DNA of 64,000 bases, taken from the NCBI GenBank assembly GCA_041521345.1, contig JBGOHB010000018.1; one strand, 5' to 3'. A program made the position numbers and the translations under genes. Of this stretch, positions 8,623 to 16,168 are shown piece after piece. Source of the DNA: Virgibacillus_N oceani_A. GTDB lineage: Bacteria > Bacillota > Bacilli > Bacillales > Amphibacillaceae. Numbering within the stretch: position 1 is the first letter of the stretch; the number at the start of each line of letters is the position of its first letter. Under the pieces are notes generated by a model, which saw nothing but the letters and a program-made list of their open reading frames with translations, was not told where the DNA came from and made no database searches.

Positions 8623-8654
8623 TACATTTTAAACAAAATGTACGATGTAGTCAA
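8623..8654 (-). promoter_or_regulatory. gbsR-like promoter with overlapping palindromic operator
   Basis: On the minus strand, TTGACT (8649-8654), a 17-bp spacer and TAAAAT (8626-8631) form a sigma-A promoter. The perfect 8-bp-arm palindrome TACATTTTGTTTAAAATGTA covers 8623-8642, directly over the -10 box. It is the natural candidate site for the regulator encoded just downstream. Confidence 0.6.
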
Positions 8655-8683
8655 GTGTTATAATAATGCCTCTATTTTTTCAT

Positions 8684-8712
8684 AAAAAAATACCTGGCAG
8701 CCCACCAGGTAT
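8684..8712 (-). terminator. Terminator of ysdC
   Basis: On the minus strand, ATACCTGG and CCAGGTAT pair across an 8-nt loop and are followed by a run of seven T residues. It ends the ysdC transcript. Confidence 0.85.
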
Positions 8713-8741
8713 GAATCATCATATTTTATTTGTATTTAGTA

Positions 8742-9827
8742 TTACGCCAATTTAATTTCTTTTACAGTCTCACTATCCATTTTTTTAATCGCTTCTACAA
8801 TTAATTTAACCGCATTTTCAAAGTCGTCACGATGTAAAATCGCTGCATGGGAATGAATATATCTTGTTGCAACCGTGATAGATAGTGATGGAACACCGTT
8901 TGCACTCAGATGAATGGCTCCGGAATCCGTTCCGCCACCAGCCATAGATGTATACTGATATGGAATATCATTTTCATCAGCTGTATTGACAATAAAGTCA
9001 CGTACTCCTTTATGGGAGATCATGGATGCATCATACAGCACAAGCTGTGGGCCTTTTCCAAGTTTGCTGTCTGCGTCCTGGTCTGAAATACCCGGTGTAT
9101 CTCCTGCGATGCCAACGTCCACGCCAAAACCGATATCAGGCTCAATTTTATTTGCAGAAGTACGGGCACCGCGCAGACCGACTTCCTCTTGAATCGTTCC
9201 GACACCGTACACGACGTTCGGATGATCTTCATCTTTTAGTTGTTTTAACACTTCAATCGCTATTGCACAGCCAATCCGGTTATCCCACGCTTTTGCTAAG
9301 AGCATCTTTTCATTTTTCAACTGGCTGAATTCAAAATACGGTACAATCGAATCACCTGGTTTCACACCAAATTCAAGTGCTTCTTCTTTGCTGGAAGCAC
9401 CGATATCAATAAACATATCTTTTATTTCCACCGGCTTTTTGCGTGCTTCCGCCGATAGAATATGGGGTGGTTTGGAACCGATTACTCCGGTAACATCCCC
9501 ATCACTACCCATGATGGTAACTCGCTGGGCAAGCATTACCTGATTCCACCAGCCGCCGATCGTTTGAAAATATACAAAGCCTTTGTCATCAACCCTTGTA
9601 ACCATAAAACCAATTTCATCCAGATGTCCTGCTACCATAATTTTCGGGCCCTTTTCGTTCCCAACTTTTTTCCCTATTAAGCTGCCAAGATTATCTGTAT
9701 ATACCTCGTCTGCATATGGTGCAAGATATTTTTCCATTACATCTCTTGCTTCTTTTTCGTGTCCTGAGATGCCTTTTGCGTCTGTTAAATCCTTGAGCAT
9801 CGTTAATGTATCATCCATTTTTGCCAT
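8742..9827 (-). CDS. ysdC: M42 family metallo-aminopeptidase YsdC
   Basis: The 361-aa protein is a di-metal aminopeptidase of the glutamyl/TET type, active on short peptides in the cytosol. Metal and catalytic residues are in place: His68 in AGHLDEIGF, bridging Asp182 in AWDNRIG, Glu214/Glu215 in QEEVG, Asp237 in GVDVGIAGD and His325 in TRYIHS. Length is normal. Its place beside ysdB and ysdA matches B. subtilis, which supports the YsdC name over the paralogue YtoP. A terminator follows the gene. Confidence 0.9.
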   Translation of the reverse strand: MAKMDDTLTMLKDLTDAKGISGHEKEARDVMEKYLAPYADEVYTDNLGSLIGKKVGNEKGPKIMVAGHLDEIGFMVTRVDDKGFVYFQTIGGWWNQVMLAQRVTIMGSDGDVTGVIGSKPPHILSAEARKKPVEIKDMFIDIGASSKEEALEFGVKPGDSIVPYFEFSQLKNEKMLLAKAWDNRIGCAIAIEVLKQLKDEDHPNVVYGVGTIQEEVGLRGARTSANKIEPDIGFGVDVGIAGDTPGISDQDADSKLGKGPQLVLYDASMISHKGVRDFIVNTADENDIPYQYTSMAGGGTDSGAIHLSANGVPSLSITVATRYIHSHAAILHRDDFENAVKLIVEAIKKMDSETVKEIKLA

Positions 9828-9903
9828 ATACGAAAAAACCTCCTCTTTTATCTACCCTTTTTAGTATAACGATCTTTTTCTAAACTACAAAACATTTCTG
9901 TCC

Positions 9904-10389
9904 TTAGTAGCCTTGATTTTGGCGATCATAGTTCACTTCATTTTTTTCATAATATGCATTTTTTATATCCGTCTCCGAAAAACCTAATAGTTCACCCAAT
10001 TGCAAGTAGTTTTCCATCATGTTTTCATACGCTGTTTCACCTGGATGCTGATGAAACAGGGTGCATCTTTCAAATACTTGATTAAACTGTTTTGTCATCG
10101 ATATTTCACCGGCCGGGTGCGGTGTACCTTTATACTGGTGACCAATTTCATTTCCGAGTGACAGCAGAAAATGAATTCCGTCCACATATTCCTCTAATAT
10201 GGTGTGTTTTTCACTTGGCGGTTTTGCACTCCAAAATTTAAAGCATCTCGTTTCATTCGCCAGTTCACCTAGCTCGACAAGCAATGCCAAATATTTTTGC
10301 TCGAAAACATCTTTGTTATGTAAATCATTATTTGATTCAATATAGTTGTCCAATTCGCGCTGCATAGCATATAATGATGACCAATCCAA
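9904..10389 (-). CDS. Dimeric dUTP diphosphatase (all-alpha, MazG-like)
   Basis: The protein hydrolyses dUTP to dUMP, keeping uracil out of DNA and supplying dTMP synthesis. It shows the all-alpha dUTPase motifs: KYLALLVELGELANETRCFKFW (a helix pair with the EXXE metal site) and EEYVDGIHFLLSLG. The frame extends to 10434, but the better start is the TTG at 10389, 8 nt after GAGGGGG, giving 161 aa starting LDWSSLY. The gene sits between ysdC and the divergent ysdB. It is not related to the trimeric Dut family. Confidence 0.85.
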   Translation of the reverse strand: MDWSSLYAMQRELDNYIESNNDLHNKDVFEQKYLALLVELGELANETRCFKFWSAKPPSEKHTILEEYVDGIHFLLSLGNEIGHQYKGTPHPAGEISMTKQFNQVFERCTLFHQHPGETAYENMMENYLQLGELLGFSETDIKNAYYEKNEVNYDRQNQGY

Positions 10390-10444
10390 AACATCCTTCC
10401 CCCTCTTCTTTTTATCGATTGTATCACACATCACGATAATTTTG

Positions 10445-10471
10445 TGAAACCTTTACCCGAATATTTTCGTA
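10445..10471 (+). promoter_or_regulatory. Sigma-W promoter of ysdB
   Basis: TGAAAC (10445-10450), 17 bp, then CGTA (10468-10471) is an exact match to the sigma-W consensus. It lies 100 bp before the ysdB start. B. subtilis YsdB is a known sigma-W pathway protein, so the match is supported by function as well as sequence. Confidence 0.85.
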
Positions 10472-10570
10472 TGCAATGTTAGTGTAAAAAAAACTTGTTG
10501 TTAAAGTGTTTCATTTGGGGAAGAAAAAACTGAGACATCAATTTTGAACATAAAGGGAGACATGTCCGCT

Positions 10571-10963
10571 ATGATTGTTATTTTGTTTCGGCTCCTTATT
10601 CTTATTGCTATAGTCCTCCTTATTTATACATGGATTCAATATTTGCGGAAACCGGAAAGGCGCCTGCAGTTAGCAAAAAAAACGAATGAATTTTTCTTTT
10701 TGGATGAGCCTGAGAACAGTAAAAAAAATGTGCAGTTTGTTTATAAGGGTTGTCTATTTGACGGTGAGAAATACCTGGGGACTACGGAAACTGCTTTTGA
10801 AGTAGTGGACATACATGTATCAGTAAGAGACCACCTTGAATTGAAGGGATTTACCCGAGATGATTTATATTTTATGGAAAGTGAAATTCTAAAGCGCTAT
10901 CCTCATGCAAAAATTGAATGGAAGCATCCAATTAATCAGCTGCTAATTACAAGTATAGAGTAG
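10571..10963 (+). CDS. ysdB: Sigma-W pathway protein YsdB
   Basis: The 130-aa protein has one N-terminal membrane helix (about 2-20) and a cytoplasmic domain with the family motifs FVYKGCLFDGEKYLGTTE and a C-terminal 'RYPHAKIEWKHP'. In B. subtilis, YsdB belongs to the sigma-W envelope-stress network; its exact mechanism is unclear to me. The frame is open from 10544, but the ATG at 10571 aligns with the B. subtilis start and has GGGAG about 11 nt upstream. A perfect sigma-W promoter precedes it. It is the only plus-strand gene in this part, and a hairpin terminator follows. Confidence 0.85.
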   Translation: MIVILFRLLILIAIVLLIYTWIQYLRKPERRLQLAKKTNEFFFLDEPENSKKNVQFVYKGCLFDGEKYLGTTETAFEVVDIHVSVRDHLELKGFTRDDLYFMESEILKRYPHAKIEWKHPINQLLITSIE

Positions 10964-10969
10964 CTAAAT

Positions 10970-11003
10970 GCTCACCTGCAATTTTACAGGTGAGCTGGTT
11001 TTA
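10970..11003. terminator. Bidirectional terminator ysdB / TVP38-family gene
   Basis: GCTCACCTG (10970-10978) pairs perfectly with CAGGTGAGC (10987-10995), followed by a GGTTTT tail on the plus strand. It separates convergent genes. Confidence 0.75.
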
Positions 11004-11573
11004 CGTACTTACCTGGAAAAATTCGTTCCATTTGATATACATTTCTTTTCTTCTGAGTACGAATATAACTGGCAGCAGGAATAGCAGGAATGCAATGATA
11101 TAGATTGGTGTCAGATTGGATATCCAGCCACCGACAGATGTGTAGACAAATGCTAAAGGAACGTTGGATAATAAAGACATTCTCGTATAATCCTTAAAAC
11201 CTGATGTAATTTCTATTAAGCATATGGAGAGAAGATGAAAATGGATAAATGGAATAAGTCGGAGAACGGCAATTTGCGGAGTGGTAAATGCTGTATTTTT
11301 CCCTACAATTTTTTGTTTCAGGTTTATGAATTTGTCGAACGACTTTGGCATCCATCGGATAATAAAATAGAAAAAAATGCTTGATAATGTGATACCAATC
11401 AGAGAGTAAAACGTTCCTGCTACAGGGCCGAACAAAATTCCGCCCGATATGCATATAAACACAACCGGAACAAAGAATAACGGCCTTATCAGATGAAAGA
11501 TAATAAATAAGAGCGGTGCCAGCAAACCGCCTGTACCGATCACAGCTATCAGGTAATCACCAACATGCTCCAT
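11001..11573 (-). CDS. TVP38/TMEM64 (VTT domain) membrane protein
   Basis: A 190-aa integral membrane protein with about five hydrophobic segments. It carries the VTT/DedA-like signature: FVPVVFICISGGILFGPVAG at about 33-52 and the later 'VLRLIPFIHFHLLS' re-entrant loop. Family members are lipid scramblase-like proteins; the role in Bacillaceae is undefined. The start has GGAGG 6 nt upstream. It lies downstream of ysdA with a 69-bp gap and probably shares its transcript. Confidence 0.85.
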   Translation of the reverse strand: MEHVGDYLIAVIGTGGLLAPLLFIIFHLIRPLFFVPVVFICISGGILFGPVAGTFYSLIGITLSSIFFYFIIRWMPKSFDKFINLKQKIVGKNTAFTTPQIAVLRLIPFIHFHLLSICLIEITSGFKDYTRMSLLSNVPLAFVYTSVGGWISNLTPIYIIAFLLFLLPVIFVLRRKEMYIKWNEFFQVST

Positions 11574-11642
11574 TCCACGCCTCCTTTATGCTTCCACTCA
11601 TAATTTGCATTACAGTACATGTATATGACAATAGACGAGCTA

Positions 11643-11921
11643 TTATGACATAGAAATAAACAAGTAACCAGCAAGGATAAGATTTATGATGAGTACGAGT
11701 GGCATACCAAATTTAAATGAGGCATGCTTTGTTTTATGGCGGTACGTCTTCATACCGAAAATTACGCCGATTGCGCCTCCTAAAATCGCAAGCATCCAAA
11801 ATGTACGCTCAGGGATGCGGTATTTTCTTCTTTCTGCCTTCCTTTTATCCACTCCCATTAGAATAAAGGAAAGTAAGTTTACCCCGATTATGTAGAAAAG
11901 GAGCATAGAAATATCGTTCAT
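11643..11921 (-). CDS. ysdA: DUF1294 family membrane protein YsdA
   Basis: A 92-aa protein with three predicted helices and the DUF1294 hallmark 'MGVDKRKAERRKYRIPE' followed by GGAIGVIFGMKTYRHKTKH. Function is unknown. In B. subtilis, ysdA follows rplT, as here, although a 377-bp gap separates them in this genome. GGAGG lies 8 nt before the start. Confidence 0.9.
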   Translation of the reverse strand: MNDISMLLFYIIGVNLLSFILMGVDKRKAERRKYRIPERTFWMLAILGGAIGVIFGMKTYRHKTKHASFKFGMPLVLIINLILAGYLFISMS

Positions 11922-12243
11922 TGATCTGTCCTCCTATTTATGAGTTTGGTCTGTTTTGCACACTCATATTGGAAAGTTTTTATATGCACATTTTTATTGA
12001 TTTTCTGTCTTTGAGACTGCTCCTCAATAACTTTTTGATCACTTTACGTATGAATTGAGAATTGAGACTACTTCTCGATGCACTTCTGATTTATTCTATG
12101 CATGATTTGGGACTCGAGACCATTTCTTCAGTCACTTTTTAGATCTTGGGAAATATCTCATGAACATTGCGACTCTATTTACAGCTTATATATAGCAGAA
12201 GTAGCCATTCTTAGTTCATTTCTTTCAAGCCTTTTCCTTCATA
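11922..12243. repeat. Intergenic region with a degenerate repeat of about 50 bp
   Basis: No gene is convincing here. Three imperfect copies of a unit containing GAGACT(G/A)CT(C/T)CTC-N-AT, or the related GAGACCATTTCTTCAGT, recur at about 12012, 12065 and 12116, spaced roughly 50 bp. The ORF at 12102-12335 crosses the rplT terminator and is rejected. Confidence 0.35.
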
Positions 12244-12286
12244 AAAAAGGCCAAATCCTTTCAATCACTATCCAGGATTTGACCTC
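12244..12286 (-). terminator. Terminator of the infC-rpmI-rplT operon
   Basis: On the minus strand, AGGTCAAATCCT and AGGATTTGGCCT form a stem followed by a run of T residues. It lies 13 bp after the rplT stop. Confidence 0.85.
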
Positions 12287-12298
12287 TTATATTATCTC

Positions 12299-12655
12299 TT
12301 ATTTTAGAGCGTCTTTTGCTTTATCTGCCAGTTGAGCAAAGGCTTTTTCATCATTAATTGCAAGATCGGAAAGCATTTTGCGGTTTACTTCAATTCCTGC
12401 TACTTTCAAACCATGCATTAAACGGCTGTATGACAGGTCATTCAGACGCGCTGCTGCATTGATACGTGTAATCCATAATTTACGGAAATCACGTTTTTTC
12501 TGTCTGCGGTCACGGTATGCATATTGACCTGATTTCATTACCTGCTGTTTTGCTTGTTTAAATAACGCTCTCTTCGAACCATAATAACCTTTAGCCAGTT
12601 TGAGGACGCGTTTACGACGTTTACGCGTTACTGTTCCACCTTTTACACGTGCCAT
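12299..12655 (-). CDS. rplT: 50S ribosomal protein L20
   Basis: The 118-aa protein is full-length L20 with the basic N-terminal arm (MARVKGGTVTRKRRKRVLK) and the conserved ARLNDLSYSRLMHGLK segment. L20 binds 23S rRNA early in 50S assembly. It also represses its own operon by binding the leader upstream of infC. It is last in infC-rpmI-rplT. The 203-bp gap to rpmI is unusually long and holds a repeat. Confidence 0.98.
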   Translation of the reverse strand: MARVKGGTVTRKRRKRVLKLAKGYYGSKRALFKQAKQQVMKSGQYAYRDRRQKKRDFRKLWITRINAAARLNDLSYSRLMHGLKVAGIEVNRKMLSDLAINDEKAFAQLADKAKDALK

Positions 12656-12701
12656 AATAATTCCCTCCTAATACATACTTACCAGATTATAAAATTATAT
12701 A

Positions 12702-12835
12702 GTTGTGGCTATTTCGAAATAGCCACAACCGGTTCCAGCGCCCAGCGATAGCCAAACTTTACTGTGGGATGAGCATTTTGCGCATTCCGTATTTTGCTAA
12801 CCGAGCACTTTCGCCTTTGCTTTTTCCAAAAAGCT
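12702..12835. repeat. Palindrome plus Bacillaceae-type repeat inserted between rpmI and rplT
   Basis: A perfect 28-bp palindrome lies at 12702-12729, with arms GTTGTGGCTATTTC and complement. It is followed by a segment whose minus strand reads AAAGGCGAAAGTGCTCGGTTAGC, similar to AAAGGCGGAAAGCGTCCGGATAGC at 60705-60728. No ORF is present. Because it sits inside a ribosomal protein operon, its RNA hairpin would be transcribed. Confidence 0.6.
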
Positions 12836-12858
12836 AAATCTATTTTTTTCGGTTCATT

Positions 12859-13056
12859 TTATTTATAAGGCATCATTGTTTTAATACGTTTGAAATCACC
12901 GGAAGATACAATTGCACTTTTACGCAGTTTGCGTTTTTGCTTTTGTGATTTATTCGCAAACATATGGCTTGTGTACGCATGAGAACGTTTCAGCTTTCCG
13001 GTTCCTGTTTTTTTAAAGCGTTTTTGAGAACCTTTATGGGTTTTCATTTTAGGCAT
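12859..13056 (-). CDS. rpmI: 50S ribosomal protein L35
   Basis: The 65-aa, very basic protein is L35, with the family opening MPKMKTHKGSQKRFKKTGTG and closing 'SGDFKRIKTMMPYK'. It is the middle gene of infC-rpmI-rplT and starts 39 bp after infC, with GGAGG upstream. It is a component of the large ribosomal subunit. Confidence 0.98.
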   Translation of the reverse strand: MPKMKTHKGSQKRFKKTGTGKLKRSHAYTSHMFANKSQKQKRKLRKSAIVSSGDFKRIKTMMPYK

Positions 13057-13095
13057 GTTGATTTCCTCCTTGTTAACTTGATTGTTGCCGGTTAA

Positions 13096-13617
13096 TTATT
13101 TATCTTTATCTTTGGATGGAGCGATCATCATAAACATATTACGACCTTCCATTTTTGGTTTTGATTCCACCGTTGCAATATCTTTTACTTCCTCAGCAAA
13201 TCGATCCAGTACTTCTCTGCCGAGATCCTTGTGGGTAATTGCACGTCCGCGGAACCGAACCGCAGCTTTCACTTTATCCCCTTTGGAAAGGAACTTCCTT
13301 GCATTTTTCAGCTTTGTTTCAAAGTCATGATCGCCAATGCCAGGAGTAAAACGAACCTCTTTTACATTGATCACTTTTTGTTTTTTACGGGCTTCTTTTT
13401 CTTTTTTCTGCTGTTCAAATCGAAATTTCCCGTAATCCATAATCCGGCAAACAGGCGGTTTTGCATTCGGTGCCACCAGCACTAAGTCCAACTCACGCTT
13501 ACTGGCAATTTCCAGTGCCTCCTGTTTTGATTTTACGCCAAGCTGATCCCCTGTAGAGTCAATGAGACGTACCTCTCTCGCACGAATCTTTTCGTTGACA
13601 TTCATATCTTTGCTAAT
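13096..13617 (-). CDS. infC: Translation initiation factor IF-3, predicted AUU start
   Basis: IF-3 binds the 30S subunit and checks start-codon selection. The best start is ATT at 13615-13617 (ISKDMNVNEKIRARE), with GGAGG 10 nt upstream, giving 173 aa as in B. subtilis. A longer frame to 13713 would run through the leader terminator. The AUU start is the classic basis of IF-3 autoregulation, since IF-3 discriminates against it. Conserved segments include PNAKPPVCRIMDYGKFRFEQ and RFRGRAITH. First gene of infC-rpmI-rplT, behind an L20 leader. Confidence 0.93.
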   Translation of the reverse strand: MSKDMNVNEKIRAREVRLIDSTGDQLGVKSKQEALEIASKRELDLVLVAPNAKPPVCRIMDYGKFRFEQQKKEKEARKKQKVINVKEVRFTPGIGDHDFETKLKNARKFLSKGDKVKAAVRFRGRAITHKDLGREVLDRFAEEVKDIATVESKPKMEGRNMFMMIAPSKDKDK

Positions 13618-13619
13618 AG

Positions 13620-13800
13620 TCAAGCCACCTCCATAATATTTTTGAGCCTGATCCTGACAAGTGGATTTATCCATTAAAAAAGCGGGCACACGAATGCACC
13701 CACATATCTCCATAGTAAAAATATCAAAGATGAGTAACCAGCCAACTGCTTCTTAAGCGTTGATCAGGTGAGAAGCGGGTGCTTCTACTTGTCATAAGAT
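13620..13800 (-). ncRNA. L20 leader (ribosomal protein autoregulatory leader with terminator)
   Basis: On the minus strand the leader contains AGAAGCACCCGCTTCTCACC followed by a 'TGGCTGG' segment, the sequence I recall for the Bacillus L20 leader. It ends with a terminator hairpin (13676-13704, GTGGGTGC/GTGCCCGC plus T run). When L20 is in excess, it stabilises the terminator and stops infC-rpmI-rplT transcription. Confidence 0.85.
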
Positions 13801-13823
13801 CATTCAGTTTTATTAACTAATAT

Positions 13824-13852
13824 AGCTTAGCATGTATTTTAAAATTTGTCAA
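13824..13852 (-). promoter_or_regulatory. Sigma-A promoter of infC-rpmI-rplT
   Basis: The minus strand has a perfect -35 TTGACA (13847-13852), a 17-bp spacer and -10 TAAGCT (13824-13829) with an extended TGC just upstream. It starts the L20 leader transcript, between thrS and infC. Confidence 0.6.
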
Positions 13853-13872
13853 ATAAAAATTTTAACAACTTA

Positions 13873-15813
13873 CTATTTTAAAAGTGTCTTTTCCACGATA
13901 TCCTTTTTAATCAAAGCTTCAAAATCATTATAACCTAATGTCTCTGTCTCTTTCTTTCCATAGCGGCGCACATTTACGGCTTCCTCTTCCATTTCTCTAT
14001 CACCAAGAACGAGGGCATATGGAATCTTTTGTGTCTGCGCCTCCCGGATTTTATAGCCGATTTTTTCGTCCCGTTCATCTACCGACACACGGACACCTGC
14101 AAAGCGCAGCAGTTCTTCCACTTTTTTCGCGTAGTCAAGATGCACTTTTGGTGAAACAGGAATGACTTTTACTTGAACAGGGGCAAGCCAGGTCGGAAAT
14201 GCACCTTTATACTCTTCAATCAGAAATGCTACAAAACGTTCCATAGTAGACACAACACCACGGTGGATAACAACTGGGCGATGTCCTTTTCCATCTTCCC
14301 CAATATACGTTAAATCAAAACGTTCCGGCAGCTGATAATCGAGCTGTACAGTTGAAAGTGTCTCATCTTTACCTAATGCTGTTTTTACCTGAACATCCAA
14401 TTTTGGCCCATAAAAAGCCGCTTCTCCCACTGCTTCTACATAATCCAAGTTCATATCTTCCATTGTTTCCTTCAGCATACCTTCCGCTTTTTCCCACATC
14501 TCATCATTGTCAATATATTTTTCCTTATCCTCTGGATCACGATAAGACAACCGGAAATAATAATCATCTATCCCAAAGTCTTTATATACCCGCTGGACAA
14601 GCTCTACAACCCGGATGAATTCCTCTTTCAACTGATCCGGACGGGCAAAAATATGAGCATCATTTAATGTCATGGCTCTCACACGCTGCAGCCCGGCCAG
14701 AGCTCCGGACATTTCATAACGGTGCATCGTGCCGAGCTCGGCTATGCGTACCGGCAGATTTCGATAACTCCACAGTTGATTTTTAAATACCATCATATGA
14801 TGCGGGCAATTCATCGGACGCAGCACGAGTTCCTCATTGTCCATTTCCATCGTAGGGAACATATCATCCTGATAATGATCCCAGTGACCGCTTGTTTTGT
14901 AAAGGTCCACATTGGCCAAAACAGGTGTATAGACATGGTCATAGCCTAGCCGCTCTTCAATATCTACAATATATCGTTCTACCTGACGGCGAATTGTTGC
15001 TCCTTTTGGCAGCCATAACGGCAATCCCTGTCCTACTTCCTGAGAAACCGTGAAAATATCTAACTCTTTACCCAACTTGCGGTGATCCCGTTCCTTTCTT
15101 TCTTCCAGAATACGTAAATGTTCATCAAGCTGTCCCTGCTTTTCAAAGGCTGTTCCATAAATACGCTGCAGTTGCTGATTATCACTGTCTCCACGCCAGT
15201 AAGCACCAGAAATGCTTAGCAGTTTGAACTTTTTAATTTTATTTGTAGATGGAACATGAATTCCTCGGCAAAGGTCATAGAATTCACCTTGTTCATATAT
15301 AGTAACTTGTTCATCTTCAGGGATTGCATCAATCAATTCCTGTTTCAGGTGATCATCACTAAACATCTCTTTCGCCTTTTCCCGACTTACTTCAAGACGA
15401 TTGATTTCCAGTGCCTCATCTACAATTTTGTTCATTTCTTTTTCTATTTCTGGCAAGTCTTCCGGTGTAATTTTATGTTCCATATCCATATCATAATAGA
15501 AACCTTCTTCAATTACTGGTCCTACACCAAATTTCACATTTTGGTATATCCGTTTAATTGCCTGTGCCATCAGATGGGCTGTCGAGTGGCGCATGATGTC
15601 AATGCCCTCTTCATTTTTATAAGTGATAATTTCCAGCTTGCCGCCAGACTTTAATTCCCGTCTCAAATCAATTGCTTCCCCGTCCAATTTGATGGCCAGT
15701 GCTTGTTTTTTCAAACCTGGTGATATGCTTGCTGCAACTTCTTCACCGGTGGTACCTTGTGGAAATTTCTTTTCCGCTCCATCAGGAAAAATAATTGTAA
15801 TTTCTTCTGTCAT
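13873..15813 (-). CDS. thrS: Threonyl-tRNA synthetase
   Basis: The 646-aa class II enzyme charges tRNA-Thr. Domains in order: TGS (about 1-60), the second additional editing domain with HSTAHL near 75 and YDLCRGIHVPST near 180, the catalytic core with zinc ligands in RPMNCPHHMMVFK, and the C-terminal anticodon-binding domain (about 545-646). I chose the ATG at 15813 because GAGGAG lies 8 nt upstream; a GTG at 15822 is too close to the ribosome site. Expression is controlled by the T-box leader just upstream. Confidence 0.98.
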   Translation of the reverse strand: MTEEITIIFPDGAEKKFPQGTTGEEVAASISPGLKKQALAIKLDGEAIDLRRELKSGGKLEIITYKNEEGIDIMRHSTAHLMAQAIKRIYQNVKFGVGPVIEEGFYYDMDMEHKITPEDLPEIEKEMNKIVDEALEINRLEVSREKAKEMFSDDHLKQELIDAIPEDEQVTIYEQGEFYDLCRGIHVPSTNKIKKFKLLSISGAYWRGDSDNQQLQRIYGTAFEKQGQLDEHLRILEERKERDHRKLGKELDIFTVSQEVGQGLPLWLPKGATIRRQVERYIVDIEERLGYDHVYTPVLANVDLYKTSGHWDHYQDDMFPTMEMDNEELVLRPMNCPHHMMVFKNQLWSYRNLPVRIAELGTMHRYEMSGALAGLQRVRAMTLNDAHIFARPDQLKEEFIRVVELVQRVYKDFGIDDYYFRLSYRDPEDKEKYIDNDEMWEKAEGMLKETMEDMNLDYVEAVGEAAFYGPKLDVQVKTALGKDETLSTVQLDYQLPERFDLTYIGEDGKGHRPVVIHRGVVSTMERFVAFLIEEYKGAFPTWLAPVQVKVIPVSPKVHLDYAKKVEELLRFAGVRVSVDERDEKIGYKIREAQTQKIPYALVLGDREMEEEAVNVRRYGKKETETLGYNDFEALIKKDIVEKTLLK

Positions 15814-15858
15814 GATCTTCACTCCTCATTACTATTAGCTATAATACCAATAAAAATA

Positions 15859-16095
15859 AAACGCCCATCCCTCTGCTTTAAAGCAAAGGGACGAGCGCTT
15901 GAGACGTCGTGGTTCCACCCTATTTCCCGCATATTTTGCGGCTTCATGATCTTTAACGCAAGACGAAGCGCTGCTGTTTCATTACATTCCCCAGCAGGGT
16001 TCCAAGGTGGTAATTAATTGAATATACAGGGAAGCTTCCAGCCTTGGCTTCCTTCTCTGTTAAGTATAAACACAATTAATCTTGGCCTTGTCATT
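15859..16095 (-). promoter_or_regulatory. T-box riboswitch leader of thrS
   Basis: The minus strand carries the T-box consensus AGGGTGGAACCACG (15908-15921). It is followed by a strong terminator whose stem CGTCCCTTTGC/GCAGAGGGATGGG is followed by T residues (15860-15895). Upstream, TTACCACC offers an ACC threonine specifier at about 16009-16011. Uncharged tRNA-Thr would pair with the specifier and the T-box, favouring the antiterminator and thrS transcription. Confidence 0.92.
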
Positions 16096-16136
16096 ACCTT
16101 TTGGTCATCCAATTTTCTTAATAATATATAATGTGT

Positions 16137-16165
16137 ATTATAGCTCCAGATGTGGTGAAAATCAA
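16137..16165 (-). promoter_or_regulatory. Sigma-A promoter of thrS
   Basis: Minus-strand TTGATT (16160-16165), 17 bp, then TATAAT (16137-16142). The predicted start, about 16130, begins the T-box leader. It overlaps the region just before the ytxC stop. Confidence 0.65.
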
Positions 16166-16168
16166 GTA

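Noticed and set aside
13618..13713. N-terminal extension of IF-3 (32 extra residues)
   Set aside because: This stretch is the L20-leader terminator and ribosome site; homologues start at ISKD.
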